A model generated the notes under the pieces. It was not told the DNA's origin, did not search any database, and worked only from the letters and a program-made list of their open reading frames with translations. A DNA stretch of 64,000 bases from NCBI GenBank assembly GCA_902760965.1, contig CACWIN010000001.1, positions 1 through 64,000 of the forward strand, written 5' to 3'. Positions 53,617 to 64,000 of the stretch are shown one piece after another. This DNA is from an uncultured Bacteroidales bacterium. GTDB lineage: Bacteria > Bacteroidota > Bacteroidia > Bacteroidales > Bacteroidaceae. The translations under genes and the position numbers were made by a program. The first letter of the stretch is position 1. Each line of letters begins with the position of its first letter.

Positions 53617-54654
53617 TCAAATTAGTTGTATTCCTGCAGCAGAGCACTCTGTCCGCATCTCCTCCGGCCAGATGCTGGCCTGAATCTCACCAATGTGAGC
53701 CTTTTGAAGGAACAGCATGCAAAGGCGTGACTGACCTATTCCTCCGCCAATTGACAGAGGCAGCTCATCGGCCAACAGTTTTTTATGGAAATAGAGTTCC
53801 TTGCGCTCCTGCTTGCCGCAAAGGTCAAGCTGACGCAGCAAAGACTCCTTATTCACGCGGATACCCATTGATGAAAGTTCCATAGCGCGACCAAGGATGG
53901 GATTCCAAACCAGAAGGTCTCCGTTAAGACCCAGAAAACCGTCCTCATTTGGAGTGGTCCAGTCATCATAATCAGGGGCACGCAGGTCATGCTCTACCCC
54001 GTCACCCAGCTTACCGCCAATTCCCATAATGAATACGGCACCATGCTCACGGCAAATTATATCTTCACGCTCCTTGGGAGTCTTGTCCGGATACAGACGG
54101 CGCAGCTCCTCGGAGTGGATAAAGAACACCTCACGGGCCAGGAACGGCTCCAGCTGAGGATATGTTTCGTTAATCAGGTACTCTGTCCTGAGCATTGCCG
54201 AATATATCTTTCGTACAATACGCTTAAGGAACTCAATGTTGCGGTCTTCTGCTGTTATTACGCGTTCCCAGTCCCATTGGTCCACATAAAGGGAATGCAG
54301 ATTGCCAAGACTCTCATCGGCACGGATAGCATTCATATCGGTATATATTCCGTATCCTGGCTTTACATTGTATTCTGCCAACGTGAGGCGTTTCCATTTG
54401 GCCAAAGAATGAACAACTTCGGCTTTTGCATCGCCCAAATCCTTGATAGGAAATGTAACGGCACGCTCCACTCCATTAAGGTCATCGTTTATACCCATTC
54501 CTTTGAGCACAAACAATGGAGCGGTCACGCGACGCAACTGCAAACCGGTGGAAAGATTCTGCTGAAAGAACTCCTTGATTAGTTTAATACCCTGCTCTGT
54601 CTGCCTGATTGACATAAGAGGCTTGTAGTTCTCAGGAATAATCAGATAACTCAT
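53617..54654 (-). CDS. asnA: Aspartate-ammonia ligase
   Basis: AsnA makes asparagine from aspartate, ammonia and ATP. The 345 residues show the class II synthetase-like fold: QTEQGIKLIKEFFQQNLSTG at the start, RVTAPLFVLKGMGINDDLNG, FPIKDLGDAKAEVVHSLAKW, YTDMNAIRADE, SLYVDQWDWERVI and, near the C-terminus, LSIGGGIGQSRLCMLFL. Length is as in E. coli AsnA (about 330). It is read in the same direction as ung, with repeat copy 6 between, and lies 11 bases after lptD. Confidence 0.96.
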   Translation of the reverse strand: MSYLIIPENYKPLMSIRQTEQGIKLIKEFFQQNLSTGLQLRRVTAPLFVLKGMGINDDLNGVERAVTFPIKDLGDAKAEVVHSLAKWKRLTLAEYNVKPGYGIYTDMNAIRADESLGNLHSLYVDQWDWERVITAEDRNIEFLKRIVRKIYSAMLRTEYLINETYPQLEPFLAREVFFIHSEELRRLYPDKTPKEREDIICREHGAVFIMGIGGKLGDGVEHDLRAPDYDDWTTPNEDGFLGLNGDLLVWNPILGRAMELSSMGIRVNKESLLRQLDLCGKQERKELYFHKKLLADELPLSIGGGIGQSRLCMLFLQKAHIGEIQASIWPEEMRTECSAAGIQLI

Positions 54655-54665
54655 AATATGTTGTT

Positions 54666-57476
54666 TTATTTGTCGTCATACCAGTTGACGTAGCTGTTGT
54701 AGCTGGAACGTTTCTTGACTTTCAGCAGGTCAGACAGCATACTTGAATTGGCTCTAATTGAAAAATCATACGAAGTATATGGTTTCAGCACCACGCTGCA
54801 TGACATGCTAAAGCAATGCAGGTCACGTGAAATATTCATTGTGGTGGTGGTAAAGTCGTGATATGTAAAGTCCCAACCCGAAGAGAAACTTATATTCCAC
54901 TTGTTGGTAAGTTTCATATGTCCCGACATATTCATGCTATGAGACAGTTTCCATGGATATCTCATGCGGTCAGGATTAATGGGAGCCTGGGTATTCTCAC
55001 GCATGGATATACCGTAAGATACTGAGAATGACCACGGAAGTTTATATTCCACATAGCCGTCTTCGTCCACTTTAGCCGAACTTCCGCCACCGGCCTGAGC
55101 CCGTTTTCCGGGAGCCGATTCCACAACGACAGTATTGCCTGCAGTGGGTGGTGGAGGTCCTTCCCGGTCTTCGTCCTCCTTGGAATCCCTCCTGTGGAAC
55201 CATTTGTTCCAGGTGCTGCGCCATTGGGTAAGACTGTTGTTTGAGAATGTATACGAAAAGTTCTGGCTCATGCCCTGGAATCGGCCAAATCGGCCATACG
55301 AGTACTCCGTACGGTCACCCACATAAACCTTGCCGTTTTCGTCAAACTCATAGGCGTATGTTGCCCAGGTAGCATTGAAACTGAACGTGTAGCTCTTGGT
55401 AAGCTTAAGCCTCAGCCTGGTGTTCAGATTACTCCAGGGTTTGGTCTTGGCGGCAAAGTTATATGACATTGATGCGCCCAGTTCATCAATCAGGCTTATC
55501 TTGCGTATTCCTGTTGTATCCCTATCAGACCTGACCTTCATTTCCAGGTTGTTGCCTATGTTCACCGACAGGCTTCCAGACTTTCCCTTGCCGGGCACGC
55601 CGTAAAGCGAACCAGAATATGGAGAATACTCCACTGTGCGGACCTCACCATTCTTGTCAGTATAAACATAAGTATCATAATATCCGTATTCCTTGGCTCC
55701 AAAGTCCGGCGACATGTTGTAGCTGATGGTTGGAGAGAATACGTGGCGGGTCATTATCAGTTTGTCGCCAAACAGTTTGATCCACAACTTGGTAGGCTGA
55801 TAGATACCATATAGCTTTGTATTGGCACTTACGCTGAAACGGTAATCGTAAACCCTATTGAACCCGAATACCGTATCTTTCTGGACTTTGTTGTTGGTTT
55901 CATCCCAGGATTGCATGATCTTGTAGCTGTACCACCTGGAGTTGTAAGTCAGAGACGGGGTTATGTTTATGTTCTTGAGTATCTGGAACGTGGCACTTAC
56001 AGGTATAGAATGCTTCATACCGTTTCGCCAATCCTTGACAAGACTCTTGTTCATAATCTCACTCTCTTTAACCGAGTTTATGCTGTTGCTTAAAGAACCC
56101 GAATAAGTGAACGATATCTTTTCGTACCACTTGGCAGCTCCTGTAACTTTTTTCTTCTTGAACGGGTATATTCTCTGAAGATTAAGGCTAAGCGAAGGCA
56201 GACTGATTGACATGGTGGAATCCCTCATATTCTGCGACATGTTCATAGAGCTTGAGAGTGACAGACCTATGGAAGGGAAATTGCGCGAATAGCTTATACT
56301 TGATGTCCTGGTACTCTGCGATGTAAGCGACGGATTATACAGGCTGCTCAGGTTTGAGCGCTCATAACTCTGGGTTGCAAAGTTCACACTGGCCGAGAAA
56401 TTCTGATAAGGATTTGCCTTGGCATCCTGACGGTGAGTCCAGCGTACCTTGAAGTTCTTGGTCACGGAATAGTCCGGCAGGCCCTTGTCGCCGTGTTTTG
56501 TTGTAAGCGAACTTACATAAACGTTACCCGAGAACTTGTATCTTAACTTGTATTTGCTCTCGGCCGATACGCCCCACGAACCCTTGGTAAAGACTTCGCC
56601 CAGAACCTTAAGGTCAAAATAGTCCGACAAGGCAAAATAGTAGCCGCCGTCCTTAAGGTAGAAGCCTCTTTCCATCTCATCACCGTATGTGGGGAATATT
56701 ATTCCCGATGCATAATCGCCTTCAAGGAACGGGAAAAAGCCGAACGGGACAAACAATGGTAGGGGTACGCCCATAACCTCAAGGTATGCAGGTCCAAAAA
56801 TCACATCCCTGCCGGGACGGACCTTGGCACGGGTTATCCTCAGGTTGAAATGGGGATCCTGGTGTTCATCGCAGGTGGTATATACGCCGTCAGCTATATA
56901 ATATTCACCCTCAGGACCTTTCTTGGCCTCGGAACTGGTCATATAGCCCTCACCCTGCTGAGTTACTATTTCGTTGATATAACCCTTTTCGGTCTTAAAG
57001 TTATAGCTGATATGGTTTGACTCGTATGGAGTGGAACCGTCCATAAATACCGGCGTTCCATACCATTCGCCAGTTGAATCCCTAACACCGTCGGCATAAA
57101 CCAGACTGCTGTCCATCTGCATCTTTATGACGGCTGCAGTAAGCTCAACATTCTCATAGTTGACCTTTCCTTCGCCGTACAACGAAGCATATCCGCCGTA
57201 ATTCCAGATCATGGAATCCTGCGATTCGTACGTTACAGGGGCATCAAGACCGCTCTTTTTCTTTTGGGGAATGGAATCCTGGGCCAAATGGGATGTATCT
57301 GCCGGAAGAACGGTAACCGAATCCGCTTTAGCCACGGATAATGGCACCGGCTTTATTGAATCAACCTGCAATACAGAATCCACAGGTGTCTGTGCAACCA
57401 CAAAACCGGCCCACAGGAGCAATCCTGCAAGAACTGAGAAGCGTATTTTTGTGAACCAGTCTGTCACGCTAAACAA
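54666..57476 (-). CDS. lptD: LptD-like outer-membrane LPS assembly protein
   Basis: LptD inserts LPS in the outer leaflet of the outer membrane. The 936 residues begin with a signal segment (VLAGLLLWAGFVVAQ), then a periplasmic OstA-like beta domain (about 80-230, with YESQDSMIWNYGGYASLYGE and EVTADY-like repeats), then a large barrel domain with FGPAYLEVMGVPLPLFVPFG and PTYGDEMERGFYLKDGGYYF, both typical of LptD. Bacteroidota LptD proteins are usually this long. A short Glu/Asp/Pro/Gly-rich insertion (EDREGPPPPTAGN) lies near residue 770. lptC is elsewhere in the window. Confidence 0.9.
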   Translation of the reverse strand: MFSVTDWFTKIRFSVLAGLLLWAGFVVAQTPVDSVLQVDSIKPVPLSVAKADSVTVLPADTSHLAQDSIPQKKKSGLDAPVTYESQDSMIWNYGGYASLYGEGKVNYENVELTAAVIKMQMDSSLVYADGVRDSTGEWYGTPVFMDGSTPYESNHISYNFKTEKGYINEIVTQQGEGYMTSSEAKKGPEGEYYIADGVYTTCDEHQDPHFNLRITRAKVRPGRDVIFGPAYLEVMGVPLPLFVPFGFFPFLEGDYASGIIFPTYGDEMERGFYLKDGGYYFALSDYFDLKVLGEVFTKGSWGVSAESKYKLRYKFSGNVYVSSLTTKHGDKGLPDYSVTKNFKVRWTHRQDAKANPYQNFSASVNFATQSYERSNLSSLYNPSLTSQSTRTSSISYSRNFPSIGLSLSSSMNMSQNMRDSTMSISLPSLSLNLQRIYPFKKKKVTGAAKWYEKISFTYSGSLSNSINSVKESEIMNKSLVKDWRNGMKHSIPVSATFQILKNINITPSLTYNSRWYSYKIMQSWDETNNKVQKDTVFGFNRVYDYRFSVSANTKLYGIYQPTKLWIKLFGDKLIMTRHVFSPTISYNMSPDFGAKEYGYYDTYVYTDKNGEVRTVEYSPYSGSLYGVPGKGKSGSLSVNIGNNLEMKVRSDRDTTGIRKISLIDELGASMSYNFAAKTKPWSNLNTRLRLKLTKSYTFSFNATWATYAYEFDENGKVYVGDRTEYSYGRFGRFQGMSQNFSYTFSNNSLTQWRSTWNKWFHRRDSKEDEDREGPPPPTAGNTVVVESAPGKRAQAGGGSSAKVDEDGYVEYKLPWSFSVSYGISMRENTQAPINPDRMRYPWKLSHSMNMSGHMKLTNKWNISFSSGWDFTYHDFTTTTMNISRDLHCFSMSCSVVLKPYTSYDFSIRANSSMLSDLLKVKKRSSYNSYVNWYDDK

Positions 57477-57532
57477 TGATTACTTATGGACCGTTTTTGT
57501 AACAAATTGCAAAAGTACCTATAATTGACGAA

Positions 57533-57557
57533 AAAAGCATCCTAAAAGGATGCCTTT
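57533..57557 (-). terminator. Terminator of the GH2-HD unit
   Basis: GCATCC (57537-57542) pairs with GGATGC around TAAAA, with an A tract before and T tract after, so the reverse-strand transcript of the HD gene ends here, before the lptD promoter (reverse TACTTTTG at 57510-57517). Confidence 0.8.
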
Positions 57558-57577
57558 TCAGTTATTTTAAATTTAAG

Positions 57578-61414
<3,837 letters not shown>

Positions 61415-61429
61415 TACACTTATAGATAT

Positions 61430-63370
61430 ATGACACCTGTTGTCCATAACAAGCAAAAAGGGTTATCCCAAAAGATATTAAGGTTTACACCCTACTTTCT
61501 TGCCATACTGCTTTGGGCCGCCTTGACTTTCAAGGAGCAGTTTTTCCTAAGGAAAGTCCAAGACCTGTCGCTTTTTCTGTTTGACGGTAATTTCCTGTCC
61601 GAAGGGCTCAAGACCCCGGGCGGAGCCCTGTCACTTGCAGGATCTTTCCTTACGCAGTTCCTTTATTATCCATGGATAGGTTCCCTAATCTGGATACTGC
61701 TGCTTTTTGCAACGGCAAGACTCACCTTAAAGGCATTCAATATTCCCGACAGGTATTCGGCTTTATCTTTCATTCCTGCAGCCATCCTTGTCATCAGTAA
61801 CCTGTCACTGGGTTACGGCCTTTACATAATGAGGACACCGGATCATTTTTTCGGACCGACTCTTGGATACCTTCTTGCCGTCACCCCGGTACTGATCGTA
61901 AAAAAGCTTTCATCACGACAAGGTCTTCAGGCTGCTTTCCTCATTATTTGGACTTGTCTGGTCTACCCATTAGCCGGAATCTATTCCATAGCAGGTACGC
62001 TTGCCGCCGGAACAACCATTCTTAAAACCAACAGGATTCCGGCCGTTATTTCGGCAGCTGTCGCATTTATTATTCCCCTTGTATACTACAACTTTTACAC
62101 CTCATTCAGGCTTGCCAACGCCTGGACCATAGGACTCCCTGTAGTATCCGATGAAGCGTGGACCGCACAGATCTGCACTCCGTATTACATACTGTTGGCA
62201 CTGGCCGTCATTGCGCCCTTGTTATCCGGCCTGTTAAACAAGAATAATGACAATAAGCCGTACGCATTTACAATTCAGGCCGTAACCGCATCAATACTTG
62301 TAATTTTGGTATTGGGATTCTGGTTCCGCGATGACAACTTCCACACGGAACTGGCCATGTCGGAGGCTGTTGACAACTATGACTGGCAAAAAACCGTTGA
62401 CATATTCAAGCAAGCCACCCAAAGCCATTCCGGTTCCGATGCCAAAGCGTATGAGGCACGTACCCGCAAGTTATCACAGGCCAAAAGCAATGATGAAATC
62501 CTGGACATAACAGACCAATTTGAGTCACGTTTCTATGAGCCCACCCGCACTATGGTCCTTTATCGGGACCTTGCCCTTCTCAAACTTAACAAGGCTCTTG
62601 ATATGGCTTTTACAATGAAAGACGGTGGCCGCGCCCAAAAATCACGCACCCAGATTCCAATGGTATACCAGGCTGCCAGGCAACTCTATTTTCAATATGG
62701 AGTTGAAAACATGTGCTACCGCTGGTGCATGGAAGATATAGTGGAACACGGATGGAGCTATAACACTCTCAGATATATGGCCGAGTATGCCATTGTTACC
62801 AAAGAGAACAACATGGCCGGCAAGTACCTGGACAAACTATCAAAAACCCTTTTCTACCGTAAGTGGGCCCAGTCCAGGAAAAGACTGATCCAAGACAATT
62901 CTTTAATAAACACAACGGAACCGTACAAGAGCATTGTGCCGTATATGTGTTATGACAACAACATGTCAAACGACATGGCAAAACCCGAGGTCCATCTTAT
63001 CAACCATTTCCTGAGTTCCCAATCCGCCCAGGCCACTCCGGAGTTTGACCGTGCAGCACTGCTGTTTGCAATGCGCACACAGGACATAACAAGTTTCAGG
63101 CAACGGTTGGTATTCTATTTAAGGTCCAACAACCCCGACAAACTGCCGCGTGGAGTGCAGGAGGCTGCCATACTGTACGGTGACCTGCAGAAAGACCCTA
63201 TAGGATTGCCTTATGACAAAACCGTAAAAGACAGTTATGAGTCTTTCAAAAAATACGTAAACAGCCATTCAATACGCAGTATCAAGGAATCTGCGTATCC
63301 GTACTACCTACAATTTGGAAAGACGTTCTATTATTTCTATTACTTTATTAGGAACCTACAGACATACTGA
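61430..63370 (+). CDS. DUF6057-type membrane protein
   Basis: The 646 residues begin with a polytopic region of about ten helices (from about residue 20 to 305; FLAILLWAALTF, SLAGSFLTQFLYYPWIGSLI, ILVILVLGFWF), with MRTPDHFFGPTLGY in between, and continue with a helical, TPR-like soluble domain (about 320-640; MSEAVDNYDWQKTVDIFKQA, ALLKLNKALDMAFTMKDGG). This pattern matches the DUF6057 group that is common in Bacteroidales. The gene is followed after 1 base by a lipoprotein with a haem-binding motif, so the pair is an operon. Its function is not known. Confidence 0.8.
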   Translation: MTPVVHNKQKGLSQKILRFTPYFLAILLWAALTFKEQFFLRKVQDLSLFLFDGNFLSEGLKTPGGALSLAGSFLTQFLYYPWIGSLIWILLLFATARLTLKAFNIPDRYSALSFIPAAILVISNLSLGYGLYIMRTPDHFFGPTLGYLLAVTPVLIVKKLSSRQGLQAAFLIIWTCLVYPLAGIYSIAGTLAAGTTILKTNRIPAVISAAVAFIIPLVYYNFYTSFRLANAWTIGLPVVSDEAWTAQICTPYYILLALAVIAPLLSGLLNKNNDNKPYAFTIQAVTASILVILVLGFWFRDDNFHTELAMSEAVDNYDWQKTVDIFKQATQSHSGSDAKAYEARTRKLSQAKSNDEILDITDQFESRFYEPTRTMVLYRDLALLKLNKALDMAFTMKDGGRAQKSRTQIPMVYQAARQLYFQYGVENMCYRWCMEDIVEHGWSYNTLRYMAEYAIVTKENNMAGKYLDKLSKTLFYRKWAQSRKRLIQDNSLINTTEPYKSIVPYMCYDNNMSNDMAKPEVHLINHFLSSQSAQATPEFDRAALLFAMRTQDITSFRQRLVFYLRSNNPDKLPRGVQEAAILYGDLQKDPIGLPYDKTVKDSYESFKKYVNSHSIRSIKESAYPYYLQFGKTFYYFYYFIRNLQTY

Positions 63371-63371
63371 T

Positions 63372-64000
63372 ATGAGACACATCTTTTATCCTCTTGCAGT
63401 CTTTTTGATGCTTTCAGCCTGCAGTCCGCAGGTTCCCGGCACCACCCAGTCTGTCAAAAATACCCCTTCCATATTTCCAGATTACACCGATGTGACCGTT
63501 CCCTCAAATATTGCGCCCCTTAATTTCAAAATAGAGGAGCAAGGCCAAAAGTATGTAACCCTAATCACATCCGGTTCCCAAAAGGTCACCATAAGCGGCA
63601 ACAAAGTGTGTTTTCCGGCCGGTAAATGGCAGAAACTTAAAGAAAACGGCCCAATAAATATTCAGGTATTTGTTTATAGGGACAACGCATGGTACAGCTA
63701 CCCGCAATTCTCAATAAATATATCGGATCAGATAGACCCCTATATATCTTACCGCATCATCATGCCGTCGGTAGAGAGTTACGAGCGCCTCAGCATAAAC
63801 CAACGTGACCTGACATCGTTCAAAGAAAAGGTAATATATGCCAATCAGATGGTTCAAGACGGAGACAAAGGACAGTGCATAAACTGTCATCACTACAGGA
63901 ATTACTCTACAGACAACATGCAGTTCCATGCCCGTCAGTATCTGGGAGGCACCATCATGTCCATTGACGGCGAGCTCCGTAAAGTAAACCTAAAGACCGA
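63372..64000 (+). CDS. Lipoprotein with a CxxCH haem-type motif, 5' part
   Basis: The gene runs off the window after 209 codons. It begins with a lipoprotein signal (MRHIFYPLAVFLMLSAC) and a beta-rich domain (about 35-125; ITSGSQKVTISGNKVCFPAG). At about residue 175, GQCINCHHYRNY has the C-x-x-C-H motif of c-type haem binding. In related genomes such proteins next to DUF6057 carry a C-terminal TolB/PD40-like propeller; that part is outside the window. I infer a periplasmic or surface-exposed role, possibly redox-linked. Confidence 0.75.
   Translation, partial: MRHIFYPLAVFLMLSACSPQVPGTTQSVKNTPSIFPDYTDVTVPSNIAPLNFKIEEQGQKYVTLITSGSQKVTISGNKVCFPAGKWQKLKENGPINIQVFVYRDNAWYSYPQFSINISDQIDPYISYRIIMPSVESYERLSINQRDLTSFKEKVIYANQMVQDGDKGQCINCHHYRNYSTDNMQFHARQYLGGTIMSIDGELRKVNLKT

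Overview
The window is a chromosomal segment from a member of the Bacteroidales (Bacteroidota), probably a gut or rumen type related to Prevotella/Bacteroides. This rests on several signs: promoters of the Bacteroidota form (TTTG, about 20 bases, TAnnTTTG) in front of many genes; a large SecA (1100 aa) with a SEC-C tail; an ExbB/ExbD cluster next to a PorE-like TPR/propeller/OmpA lipoprotein; a GH97 enzyme; DUF4105 and DUF6057 genes; lipoproteins with the Fibrobacter-type paralogous domain; and the block coaX, outer-membrane barrel, TPR protein, lptC, CNNM transporter, PpiD-like chaperone. No transposase, phage, CRISPR or toxin-antitoxin gene was seen, so this is mostly core genome. The unusual material lies in the intergenic DNA and in one fused gene.

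Layout. 1-1.6 kb: tail of an ECF-type sigma factor, an 8-TM protein, a broken 6-bladed propeller gene and a 270-bp palindromic element. 1.6-9 kb: folA-thyA, an rRNA m5C methyltransferase, the PorE-like lipoprotein, exbD-exbD-(4 TM protein)-exbB, tRNA-Ser(GGA). 9-18 kb: lpxK-thiL facing a tetR-tolC-adaptor-RND pump operon that ends in a PII-like gene. 18-23 kb: secA with a small acidic partner, then a stand-alone P-loop ATPase with an array of dyad half-sites at its promoter. 23-29 kb: the branched-chain amino acid operon ilvD-ilvB-ilvN-ilvC, with a perfect palindrome inside its promoter and two repeat elements inside the operon. 29-36 kb: the envelope-biogenesis block. 36-41 kb: a DUF4105/pseudo-phosphatase fusion, a SlyD-like FKBP and aroC. 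41-46 kb: HAD phosphatase, pgi, gpsA, lysS. 46-53 kb: lipoprotein, GH97, beta-barrel, tRNA-Arg(CCG), two tandem paralogous lipoproteins. 53-64 kb: ung, asnA, lptD, HD phosphohydrolase, GH2 beta-galactosidase, DUF6057 protein and the start of a lipoprotein with a haem-type CxxCH motif.

How the genes fit together. Envelope assembly dominates: lipid A synthesis (LpxK), LPS transport (LptC, LptD), protein export (SecA, PpiD-like), TonB energisation (ExbB/ExbD), a probable type IX secretion component (PorE-like) and drug efflux. Central metabolism supplies nucleotides (ThyA/FolA), branched-chain amino acids, chorismate, phospholipid precursor (GpsA), CoA (CoaX) and thiamine diphosphate (ThiL).

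The best candidates for undescribed biology are: (1) a family of six intergenic hairpin repeats built from short TTGGCTA-like units, several inside operons; (2) the 270-bp palindromic element; (3) the periodic ACACAA/TTGTGT operator-like array before the ATPase; (4) the exact palindrome filling the ilv promoter spacer; (5) the DUF4105/pseudo-phosphatase fusion, whose phosphatase half has lost almost all metal ligands. All coordinates and motifs were read by eye. Family names come from recognising sequence features, not from database searches.
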